From NCBI GenBank assembly GCA_905215125.1, contig CAJMOV010000017.1, positions 1-15,869 on the forward strand: DNA of 15,869 nt, written 5' to 3'. The position numbers and the translations under genes are program-made. The notes under the pieces are model-generated. The model saw only the letters and a program-made list of their open reading frames with translations. It was not told the origin of the DNA and ran no database searches. The DNA is from an uncultured bacterium. GTDB lineage: Bacteria; Bacillota; Clostridia; Oscillospirales; Butyricicoccaceae. Shown here one piece after another: positions 1 to 6,830 of the stretch. The stretch's first letter is position 1. Each line of letters begins with the position of its first letter.

Positions 1-1941
1 ACCCGTGCCCAGCTCGACGACGGCGCAAGCCAGCTGGCTGCCGGCCGCGAAGCCTTTTCCGCCGAGATTGCCGAAGCCGAGCGCACCCTGACTCAGGCGC
101 AGGCCGACATCGCCGCCGGCGAGCGCGAGCTGGACGACGCGCGCATCCAGCTGGCCGAGGGCGAGCAGGAGTATGAGGAGGGCCGCGCCGAAGCGGAGGA
201 AAAGCTGCTGGACGCCGAATACCAGATCCGCGACGCCGAGCAGGAGATCGCCGAGATCGAAACCCCCAAATGGTATGTGCTGACACGGGAGGAGCTGGTC
301 TCGTGGGTATCCTTTGACAGCAATGCGGAAAAGGTTGCCGCCATCGCCAAGGTTTTCCCCATCTTTTTCTTCCTTGTCGCGGCGCTGGTCACCCTGACCA
401 CCATGACCCGTATGGTGGAAGAGCAGCGCACCCAGATCGGCACCCTCAAGGCTCTGGGCTACAGCCGGGGCGCCATCGCCCTCAAATACGTCGTCTATGC
501 CGGGCTGGCCGGGCTTCTGGGCTGCGGCGTCGGGCTGGGCATCGGGCTGTTCCTGTTCCCCTCCATCATCTGGGACGCATACGGCATGCTGTACACCCTG
601 CCTGAGCTGCACTATTCCTTCCAGCCGGAATACGCCCTGCTTTCGGCCGGAGCGCTGATGGCCTGCGCGCTGGGCGCCGCCCTTTTTGCCTGCATCAGCA
701 GCCTGCGCGAGCAGCCGGCCCGGCTTATGCTGCCCAAGGCCCCCAAAGCGGGCAAGCGCGTTTTTCTCGAGCGGGCGCCCTTTATCTGGAAACGGCTCAA
801 GTTTACCCAAAAGGTGACGGTGCGCAACCTGGTGCGCTATAAAAAGCGGTTTTTCATGACAGTCGTCGGCGTCGCCGGCTGTACCGCGCTGCTTTTGACC
901 GGCTTCGGCCTGCGCGACAGCATTGGCGACATCATCGGCAAGCAGTTCAGCGAGCTGTGGCTGTACGACGCCACCGTCTCCATCCGGCATGACGGCGACG
1001 ACGAGCGCGACTTTCGCGTCCGCAACGCGCTAGAGGGGGCGGACATAGAGGAAACCCTTGCCGTTCACACTGAGGCCGGGCACGCCGAAACGGACGCTTT
1101 CCGCTCGGAAACCACTCTTTTTGTCCCGCGCGAGCAGGAAAGGCTGTCCGATTTTATCATCCTGCGCCAGCGGCGCGGGCACGAGACGGTGCCCTTTGCA
1201 GACGAAAACGCCGTCGTCATCACTGAAAAGCTGTCGTCCCGGCTGAACGCCGGGGCCGGGGATGAAATCATCATTGAAAATGCCGACGGCGAGCAGGCGG
1301 CAGTCACCGTCACCGGCGTGACGGAAAACTACGTCCAAGGCTATGTCTACATGACGGCCGGCGTCTACCGCGCCGCCTTTGGCGAGGAGCCGGAATACAC
1401 CTCCATCCTGGCCATCACAACGGCGGAGGATGACGCCGGGCGCGACGCGCTGGCCGAGCGGCTGCTGGAGGAGAGCAACATCACCGGCGTGCAGTTCAAC
1501 CAGGCCCTTCAGGACAGCTTCGCCGATATGCTGAAGAGCATCGACGCCATCATCGTCGTGCTCATCCTCAGCGCCGCAGTGCTCGCTTTTGTCGTACTGT
1601 ACAACCTGACCAACATCAACATCACCGAGCGGCAGAAGGAGCTGGCCACCATCAAGGTGCTGGGCTTTTACCGCGGCGAGGTGGCGCGCTATATCTTCCG
1701 CGAGACCAATCTGCTGGCCTTTTTCGGCACGCTGGCCGGGTTGGCGGTCGGCGTTTACCTGCACGCCTTTGTCGTGCAAACGGCGGAGGTCGACATGGTC
1801 ATGTTCGGCCGCGACATCGCGCCGCTTTCCTATATCCTGTCCGCAGGGCTGACCATGCTGTTCGCCCTGCTGGTCAACCTTGTCATGCGGCGGCACCTGA
1901 GCCGCATCAGCATGGTTGAATCGCTCAAGGCCCCGGAATAA
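1..1941 (+). CDS. FtsX-family ABC transporter permease, 5'-truncated
   Basis: This is the C-terminal 646 residues of an ABC permease. The frame is open from base 1, so the true start lies left of the window; the GTG at 277 is internal. Residues 1 to about 88 are rich in Glu, Ala and Gln with repeated E-x-E-L and L-x-x-G spacing, and read as an extracytoplasmic coiled coil. The first FtsX domain follows, with membrane segments near 118-138, 163-189 and 210-233 and the typical cytoplasmic stretch EEQRTQIGTLKALGYSR. A fourth segment (284-304) leads into a MacB-like periplasmic domain. A second FtsX domain has segments near 514-537, 569-592 and 609-632 and the matching ERQKELATIKVLGFYR. Two FtsX domains and a coiled coil suit the large (about 1,000 aa) Firmicutes permeases that work with a separate ATPase, which is not in view. 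The substrate is unknown. A ribosome site for the next small gene overlaps its stop. Confidence 0.9.
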   Translation, partial: TRAQLDDGASQLAAGREAFSAEIAEAERTLTQAQADIAAGERELDDARIQLAEGEQEYEEGRAEAEEKLLDAEYQIRDAEQEIAEIETPKWYVLTREELVSWVSFDSNAEKVAAIAKVFPIFFFLVAALVTLTTMTRMVEEQRTQIGTLKALGYSRGAIALKYVVYAGLAGLLGCGVGLGIGLFLFPSIIWDAYGMLYTLPELHYSFQPEYALLSAGALMACALGAALFACISSLREQPARLMLPKAPKAGKRVFLERAPFIWKRLKFTQKVTVRNLVRYKKRFFMTVVGVAGCTALLLTGFGLRDSIGDIIGKQFSELWLYDATVSIRHDGDDERDFRVRNALEGADIEETLAVHTEAGHAETDAFRSETTLFVPREQERLSDFIILRQRRGHETVPFADENAVVITEKLSSRLNAGAGDEIIIENADGEQAAVTVTGVTENYVQGYVYMTAGVYRAAFGEEPEYTSILAITTAEDDAGRDALAERLLEESNITGVQFNQALQDSFADMLKSIDAIIVVLILSAAVLAFVVLYNLTNINITERQKELATIKVLGFYRGEVARYIFRETNLLAFFGTLAGLAVGVYLHAFVVQTAEVDMVMFGRDIAPLSYILSAGLTMLFALLVNLVMRRHLSRISMVESLKAPE

Positions 1942-1951
1942 GGAGAAAGAA

Positions 1952-2224
1952 ATGGACAAGCTGCCAGCCGCCGTCCTCAAGGGGGTCGGCGCCCGAGTTG
2001 CGTTGAGCATCCTCGCTTTCTTTGCCGCCTTTCCGTGCGTCTTCGCCGCCTTTTTGTACGCCGGCACGCACAGCCTGCCGCTGTGGCTGGGCGCCCTGCC
2101 CTTTCTGCCGCTGGGCGCATTGGTCGGCGTCATCTGGAGCGGCCGCTCCCGTCCCAGGTGGGTGCTGATATTTGTGCTGTGCGCCGCGGCGGCGGCAGGT
2201 ATGTGGGCTTTCTGCGCCCGCTGA
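1952..2224 (+). CDS. Small hydrophobic membrane protein, 90 aa, unknown function
   Basis: The ATG at 1952 is preceded by AAGGAG at 1940-1945 with ideal spacing and sits 10 nt after the permease stop, so the two are very likely co-transcribed. An upstream in-frame ATG at 1916 lies inside the permease gene and has no comparable ribosome site. The protein has three probable membrane segments (about residues 15-36, 42-62 and 69-88) with short charged links, including a GRSRPR stretch near 64-69 that probably faces the cytoplasm. I recognise no family. Its place behind the permease suggests an accessory role in that transporter or simple co-expression; this is inference. Confidence 0.7.
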   Translation: MDKLPAAVLKGVGARVALSILAFFAAFPCVFAAFLYAGTHSLPLWLGALPFLPLGALVGVIWSGRSRPRWVLIFVLCAAAAAGMWAFCAR

Positions 2225-2258
2225 CCCGCTTTGATTCCAGCTGAAGGGAGGGAAAGAC

Positions 2259-2402
2259 ATGGGTATGGCAATCGCCGCTTTTTTTCTCAGCGCCGTCGCC
2301 GGGGTCTGGCTGTCCTTCTTTAACCCCGGCCTGGGCGTCTGCGTCTCTGTCAGTATTATCGGCGCGTTTCTCGTCTATCAGAACGAGCGGAAGGCCCGCT
2401 GA
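2259..2402 (+). CDS. Very small membrane protein, 47 aa, unknown function
   Basis: A 47-codon frame begins with the ATG at 2259, six nt after a strong GGGAGGG ribosome site (2246-2252), and ends in TGA at 2400-2402, immediately before a terminator. It lies 34 nt after the preceding small gene on the same strand. The product begins MGMAIAAFFLSAVAGVWLSF, has a second hydrophobic stretch around residues 26-40 and a basic tail (NERKAR), so it looks like a two-helix hairpin membrane peptide. The strong ribosome site, position and composition support a real gene. Many gene callers would drop it for its length. Function is unknown. Confidence 0.6.
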   Translation: MGMAIAAFFLSAVAGVWLSFFNPGLGVCVSVSIIGAFLVYQNERKAR

Positions 2403-2434
2403 AAAAAGCCCCCTCCCGGCAGGAGGGGGCTTTG
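2402..2434 (+). terminator. Bidirectional Rho-independent terminator
   Basis: A perfect 10-bp stem, AGCCCCCTCC (2407-2416) with GGAGGGGGCT (2422-2431), closes a 5-base loop. A run of six A at 2402-2407 gives a U-tract for the minus-strand gene. The plus-strand side has only TTTGCTT. It ends the permease unit and the convergent DUF1847 gene. Confidence 0.88.
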
Positions 2435-2435
2435 C

Positions 2436-3059
2436 TTACGGCTTGAGACGCTTTTCCATGTAGCTTTCACAGTAGAGGGCGGCGACAGGGTTATGGCCCA
2501 GCGCGCGGTCTTTTGTAATAAGAACGGTGGCCAGAACATGGGAATTTTTGAGGAAAAGCGCGTCGTGCCCGACGCACAGGCCGATGACAATATTGAACTC
2601 GGTCCCCGCCAGGCGCAGCATTTCCGCCTGCCCAAGGGGGTTGCAGATGACTTCCCACTCGTCCTCCGGCGATACGAACTTTTCGCGTGGCACGCCGAAA
2701 TCCTCCTTGCTCATGCCGCCGTTGTGGCACATGACGGACACAGGCTCCAGCCCGTGCAGCTTGAGAAGGTCGCAGAAGCGGCGCGCCTCGGTCTGCAGCC
2801 CGGCGCAGAAGGCGACGCCGATTTTGTGGTAGCCCATCTTTTTGCAGAACTCGATGGTCTCGCGCACGCGGGGCCAACGGCAGTAGCCCTCCGCTTCAAC
2901 CAGGGCCGAGGTGCGGTGGAAGCGCTCGATTTCCTTGTCCTTGTGGTAGCTTTCAATGACCCCCTCCATTTCCGGTCGGCGCATGGGGCAATTCGCGGGC
3001 AGGTTCTCCTTTTTGCCGTCGCTGCACGCCTTGACGGCGCAATACGCACAGGTAAACAC
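2436..3059 (-). CDS. DUF1847 family, Cys-rich putative metal-binding protein
   Basis: The 207-residue product matches the DUF1847 family as I recall it: an N-terminal C-x2-C-x4-C-x11-C cluster (Cys4, 7, 12 and 24) followed by an alpha/beta domain with conserved-looking elements KIGVAFCAGL (79-88), MCHNGG (110-115), ICNPLGQAEML (138-148) and GLCVGHDALF (160-169). There are 12 cysteines in all, consistent with metal or Fe-S binding. No biochemical role is firmly known. I chose the GTG at 3059, with GAAAGGGAG upstream (3078-3070). An in-frame ATG at 3104 lies upstream of the predicted -10 box and would fall outside the transcript. GTG at 3068 overlaps the ribosome site. The gene is a single unit, divergent from the D-aminoacylase. 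Confidence 0.82.
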   Translation of the reverse strand: MFTCAYCAVKACSDGKKENLPANCPMRRPEMEGVIESYHKDKEIERFHRTSALVEAEGYCRWPRVRETIEFCKKMGYHKIGVAFCAGLQTEARRFCDLLKLHGLEPVSVMCHNGGMSKEDFGVPREKFVSPEDEWEVICNPLGQAEMLRLAGTEFNIVIGLCVGHDALFLKNSHVLATVLITKDRALGHNPVAALYCESYMEKRLKP

Positions 3060-3092
3060 AGCATTCACACTCCCTTTCGAAATCGTAATTTT

Positions 3093-3121
3093 ACTATAGC
3101 ACACTTTTCTTTTCCCGCAAA
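3093..3121 (-). promoter_or_regulatory. Promoter of the DUF1847 gene (extended -10)
   Basis: On the minus strand, TGCTATAGT (3101-3093) is a TG-N-TATAGT extended -10 box. A weak -35, TTTGCG (3121-3116), lies 17 bp upstream. Transcription would start near 3085, giving a leader of about 26 nt to the GTG at 3059. Confidence 0.55.
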
Positions 3122-3152
3122 GCCCCCTGGACTACCCATTTGCCGCTGCCTG

Positions 3153-3161
3153 TGATAAAAT
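3153..3161 (+). promoter_or_regulatory. Probable promoter of the deacylase-carrier unit (extended -10)
   Basis: TGATAAAAT is a TG-N-TAAAAT extended -10 (five of six matches to TATAAT). No good -35 is visible 16-18 bp upstream, which extended -10 promoters tolerate. The start would be near 3168, about 35 nt before the ATG at 3203. Confidence 0.4.
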
Positions 3162-3202
3162 AGAGAAAACCGGTCAGCACATTAGATAAGGAGGCAGTAA
3201 GC

Positions 3203-4804
3203 ATGTTTGACGTTCTCATCAAAAATGGCGTCGTTGTCGACGGCACCGGCGCCGCCCGCTTCAAGGGGGACATCGCCATCAAAGAAGGCAAAATCGCCGA
3301 CATCGCGCCGCGCATCGATGCAGAAGCGGCCGAGGTCATCGACGCCACAGGGCGTGTCGTCACCCCCGGCTTCATCGACTACCACAGCCACAGCGACGGT
3401 AATTTCCTGTACGGAACCGACTCCTACAACTATCTGGAACAGGGCGTCACCACCCAGATCACCGGCCACTGCGGTACCGGCCCGGTGCCCTATTACACCG
3501 GCTCGCTCGACGAGGCCAAGCGTTTTCTGACCCCCGAGCGATGGCAGGAAATCCGCGAGATCGTCGACAACTTCCGCAGCTTTACCGATCATGTAAAGAC
3601 CATGCAGACCGGCACCAACATGGCCTTTTACGCCGCCCAGGGCAATCTGCGCGGACGCGTGATGGATTACCGCCCCGGTGTGCCGACGCCGGAGGAAATG
3701 AAGCAGATGGAAGAGCTGATGGATCAGGCCATGCAGTGCGGCTTCCTCGGCTTCTCCACCGGGCTTGTCTACGCCCCGTCGGTCTACGCCGGCACGGATG
3801 AGCTGGTCAACATCGCCCGCGTCGCCGCGCGCTACGGCGGCAGCTATACAAGCCACATCCGCGGTGAGGGGGATACGGTGGTCCAGTCGGTGGAGGAAGC
3901 CATCGAAATCGGCCGCCGCGCCAATATCCCCGTCGTCATTTCCCACCTGAAGGTCATGGGCCGGCAGAATGAAGGCACCAGCGCAAAGCTGCTGGAAATT
4001 CTGGAAAAAGCTAATGCCGAGGGCCTGTACGTCCGCGCCGACCAGTATCCCTTTACGGCCGGTTCAGCGCCGCTTGTATCCCAGCTGCCGCCCAAATACC
4101 TGACGGAGGGTATTGAAGCGCTGATGCGCAAGCTGGGCGATAAGGCCCTGCGCGAGCGCATCCGTCATTCCATCTACCACGAAACGGACGAGTTTGAAAG
4201 CGGTTTTTACCACGCCGGGTACGACGGCTGCCTGATCGCCGAGGCAGCATTGACCCCCGAACACGTCGGCAAGACCATCGCCCAACTGGCCGAAGAGCAG
4301 GGTGTCGACGGCTTGGACGCCGCCTGTGACCTTTTGATGCGCAACAACGGCTTTGTTCAGGGCATTTACTTCTCGCAGAACGAAAGCGATATGAAGCGCA
4401 TCATCGCCCATCCTTACATCATGGCAGGCAGCGACTGGTCGGATTACAGCGAGCATTTCGATCGTGAAAAAGTCGCCGGCGGCCACCCGCGCGGTACCGG
4501 CACCATGGCCCGGCGCATCGAAATCCTCCGCGACAACAACCTGCGCACCATGGAAGAGGTCATCCACAGCATGACGGGCCTGCCGGCCGAGGTTTCCCGT
4601 CTGCCCGGCATCGGCGTGCTGCGCACAGGCGCACGGGCCGACATCAACATCCTTGATTACGACAACGTGCGCTGCAAGGCCGACTTCATCCACCCCTTCC
4701 GCAAAAACAGCGGCATCGAGACCGTTTTGGTCGGCGGCAGGGTCGCTGTGCGCGATGGCGAAGCCACCGGAGTCAAAAACGGCGTTTTCCTGGCGCGCCC
4801 ATAA
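3203..4804 (+). CDS. N-acyl-D-amino-acid deacylase (D-aminoacylase family)
   Basis: This cytoplasmic metal-dependent amidohydrolase is expected to hydrolyse N-acyl-D-amino acids to a free D-amino acid and a carboxylate. The 533 residues show the family signature: TPGFIDYHSHSD with His61 and His63, ITGHCGTGP with Cys90, TSHIRGEGD with His218, VVISHLKVMG with His248, and AGSDWSDY with Asp411. These correspond well to the metal-binding and catalytic His/Cys/Asp residues known from Alcaligenes D-aminoacylase. The C-terminal GARADINILD strand is the usual amidohydrolase closing sheet. AAGGAGG at 3188-3194 fixes the ATG at 3203. There is no signal peptide. The protein is somewhat longer than the classical enzyme of about 480 aa. 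The AEC carrier follows after 73 nt and is probably co-transcribed. Acyl-chain and side-chain preference cannot be read from sequence, and a related N-acyl-D-Glu/D-Asp deacylase is possible. Confidence 0.9.
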   Translation: MFDVLIKNGVVVDGTGAARFKGDIAIKEGKIADIAPRIDAEAAEVIDATGRVVTPGFIDYHSHSDGNFLYGTDSYNYLEQGVTTQITGHCGTGPVPYYTGSLDEAKRFLTPERWQEIREIVDNFRSFTDHVKTMQTGTNMAFYAAQGNLRGRVMDYRPGVPTPEEMKQMEELMDQAMQCGFLGFSTGLVYAPSVYAGTDELVNIARVAARYGGSYTSHIRGEGDTVVQSVEEAIEIGRRANIPVVISHLKVMGRQNEGTSAKLLEILEKANAEGLYVRADQYPFTAGSAPLVSQLPPKYLTEGIEALMRKLGDKALRERIRHSIYHETDEFESGFYHAGYDGCLIAEAALTPEHVGKTIAQLAEEQGVDGLDAACDLLMRNNGFVQGIYFSQNESDMKRIIAHPYIMAGSDWSDYSEHFDREKVAGGHPRGTGTMARRIEILRDNNLRTMEEVIHSMTGLPAEVSRLPGIGVLRTGARADINILDYDNVRCKADFIHPFRKNSGIETVLVGGRVAVRDGEATGVKNGVFLARP

Positions 4805-4877
4805 AGACGTGGTTGCCGCCCGGCCTCCGGCGCGTTTACGCGGCTGCTGATTACCTTATCTGTGGGGGAAGGATTTC

Positions 4878-5786
4878 ATGGAAACAGCCCAAACCATTCT
4901 GTGGCAAATGATCACCATGTTCTTTTTTGTCATGGTCGGCTTTGTTCTGTCCAAAGCCCGACTGTTGACGGCCGACGGCAGCCGGGGGCTGCAAAACACC
5001 CTGCTGTATGTCATATTGCCCTGCGTCATCATCAACTCGTTTAACAAGCCCTTTTCGTATGAGACGACGATGGGCCTGCTTGTCTCCATCGGGCTAGGGG
5101 CGCTGGCTCTGGGCGTTTCCATGGCGCTGTCCTTCCTGTTCCTGCGGCGGGATCCGGTGGGCAACCTGTGCGCATCCTTCTCCAACGCGGGATTCATGGG
5201 CATCCCCCTTGTCGCCTCGGCGCTGGGACAGGACGCCGTCTTTTTCCTGACCGGCTTTGTAGCCCTGCTCAACGTGCTGCAATGGGCCTGCGGCCATGCC
5301 CTGTTGTCCGATGACAGGAAGGGGGCCTTTACAGGCGCTTTGAAAAACCCCCTGCTCTTCGGCTTTTTCCTGGGGGCGCTGTGCTATGCCCTGGGCGGGC
5401 TGCCCCAATTCCTCGCCGGGCCGGTGTCCTCCATCGCCGCGTGCAACGCCCCCATCGCCATGTTTATCCTGGGTGGCTTCCTCAGCCGGCTTGAGTTGCG
5501 CCGCGGGCTTATCAAGCTGTCGGACTGGCTCATTTCCGCTCTGCGGCTGCTGCTCATCCCAGGCGCTACGCTAGCCGTGCTCTGCCTGTTCCCCCAAGCG
5601 CCCCTTTCCATGCGCATGGCCATTCTGATCGCCGCGGCCGCCCCCGCGGGGTCCAACGCCGCCATTTACGCCCAGCGCTTCGGCAAGGATTACCAGAAGG
5701 CGACGGTCGTCGTCTTTCTCAGCACAGTACTGTCCATCGCCACCATCCCTCTGGTCGTCATGCTGGCCGACCGGCTGTGGGCGTAG
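4878..5786 (+). CDS. AEC-family (auxin efflux carrier-like) transporter
   Basis: This 302-residue integral membrane protein has about ten hydrophobic segments and the hallmarks of bacterial AEC carriers. They include the first helix leading into GFVLSKARLLTADG (21-34), NTLLYVILPCVIINSF (41-56), and the broken-helix motif FSNAGFMGIPLVASALG (96-112). A Gly/Ala-rich C-terminal repeat includes AAAAPAGSNAAIYAQRFG. Family members move malate, other carboxylates or amino acids; the substrate here is unknown. GGAAGGA at 4867-4873 supports the ATG at 4878. The 73-nt gap after the deacylase holds no convincing promoter or terminator, so the two genes probably form one unit. Co-occurrence suggests transport of an N-acyl amino acid, a released D-amino acid or a released carboxylate; this is inference. 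Confidence 0.88.
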   Translation: METAQTILWQMITMFFFVMVGFVLSKARLLTADGSRGLQNTLLYVILPCVIINSFNKPFSYETTMGLLVSIGLGALALGVSMALSFLFLRRDPVGNLCASFSNAGFMGIPLVASALGQDAVFFLTGFVALLNVLQWACGHALLSDDRKGAFTGALKNPLLFGFFLGALCYALGGLPQFLAGPVSSIAACNAPIAMFILGGFLSRLELRRGLIKLSDWLISALRLLLIPGATLAVLCLFPQAPLSMRMAILIAAAAPAGSNAAIYAQRFGKDYQKATVVVFLSTVLSIATIPLVVMLADRLWA

Positions 5787-5801
5787 CCTTCCTCACCAAA
5801 T

Positions 5802-5835
5802 AAAAAAGACCGAACCGCAGGGTTTGGTCTTTTTT
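5802..5835 (+). terminator. Bidirectional Rho-independent terminator
   Basis: AAAAAAGACCGAACC (5802-5816) pairs with GGTTTGGTCTTTTTT (5821-5835) around a 4-base loop, with one G-T pair. A-runs and T-runs flank both sides, so it can end both the AEC gene and the convergent SGNH gene, whose stop is at 5838. Confidence 0.92.
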
Positions 5836-5837
5836 GC

Positions 5838-6821
5838 TTACTCGGCCAGCGCTGGGACGTTTTCGCGCAGGAAAGCGCCCAGCCAGCGGGAGAAGGTCCC
5901 GGCCCCGCCGGCGTTGAGATGTCCTGCGTCAAAATAGTCGGTCATGGGATCAAGGCCCATACTTTCAGCGTCGGCGCTCCAGTCAAAGTACAGCGCCCCG
6001 CCCAGGGCGGCGACGTCGCGGGCGATGCGATCGTACCATTCATCCGGCAGGCGGCTGTACGTCGGGTGGAAAACGACAACGGGGGTGATGCCCTCTTTCC
6101 TGCACAGCTCGACCGTCTTTTGCAGCCAGGCCAGATTTTGCTCATACACCTGCTCGCTTTTGGGCTGGCGGGTAAAGGGCGCCTTGTCCATGCTCTCGGC
6201 AACGCCGTCCACCGGCGTGAAGCCGAGCAGACTGTCTTCTCCCTCTTTGTCTGACGGCTGCGACGCCATGCGCAGGCGCGACGCGCGCAGCGTCAGGTCG
6301 CCGGGCAGGATATCCCCGCCAAGCTCTTTCCAGCGGTCATGATAAAAATACAAATCAAATAATATGCCGGTGCGCAATTCGGGCTCGGCCACGGTGAAAG
6401 CGGCCGCAATACGGTTAAATCCATAAGGCATATACGCCAGGTTGACCTGCGTATATGCCTGGAATTCTTCAAAATGCAGCGCCGTGCCTTCGATGATGAC
6501 GGCGCGGGGGCTTTGGGTGCGCAGACATTCGCGCAGGTACCAGTAGGTGATGCCCATGGTCTGTTCCGGGCCCGCCATGACGAAACCGCTCAGGCCGCTC
6601 GCATCCTCAACGGCGTTGGGGTCTACATCGCAGTAAACATAAGAGCTGCCCAGGTACAGATAGTCCATGCTGTCGCGCGGCTGGTCCAAATAGTCGGCCC
6701 AAACGGCACCATAATCGTGCCGTTCCGGCTTGAGCAGGCGGGATGCCGCGCTCATCAGCGCCAGTGCGGCGACGATAAATGCCAGCGCAAAGGCTGCTTC
6801 CCTGAAAATTCTCTTTTTCAT
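5838..6821 (-). CDS. SGNH/DltD-like membrane-anchored protein, MBOAT partner
   Basis: The 327-residue product begins MKKRIF and has a single N-terminal hydrophobic segment (about 8-27), so the rest should sit outside the membrane. It resembles the SGNH/GDSL-like partners (DltD, AlgX/AlgJ, PatB type) of MBOAT acyltransferases. YLYLGSSYVY (55-63 region) places a candidate nucleophile at Ser59 or Ser60. DAGHLNAGGA supplies the Asp298-x-x-His301 of the last SGNH block, and PVVVFHPTYSRLP (247-259) is a typical core strand. Its start lies 9 nt after the MBOAT stop, behind a purine-rich AGGGGGCGG, so the two are translated from one message. Expected role: transfer or positioning of acyl groups on an exported polymer, for example peptidoglycan, teichoic acid or exopolysaccharide. 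The acceptor cannot be named. It is the last gene before the terminator at 5802-5835. Confidence 0.75.
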   Translation of the reverse strand: MKKRIFREAAFALAFIVAALALMSAASRLLKPERHDYGAVWADYLDQPRDSMDYLYLGSSYVYCDVDPNAVEDASGLSGFVMAGPEQTMGITYWYLRECLRTQSPRAVIIEGTALHFEEFQAYTQVNLAYMPYGFNRIAAAFTVAEPELRTGILFDLYFYHDRWKELGGDILPGDLTLRASRLRMASQPSDKEGEDSLLGFTPVDGVAESMDKAPFTRQPKSEQVYEQNLAWLQKTVELCRKEGITPVVVFHPTYSRLPDEWYDRIARDVAALGGALYFDWSADAESMGLDPMTDYFDAGHLNAGGAGTFSRWLGAFLRENVPALAE

Positions 6822-6830
6822 GGCCGCCCC

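Noticed and set aside
1030..2271. A 413-codon minus-strand frame opposite the permease
   Set aside because: Low-complexity His/Gln/Ala-rich product. The plus strand carries clear FtsX motifs and correct ribosome sites.
2493..3155. A 220-codon plus-strand frame opposite DUF1847
   Set aside because: No ribosome site or family match. The opposite strand has the Cys motif, promoter and terminator.
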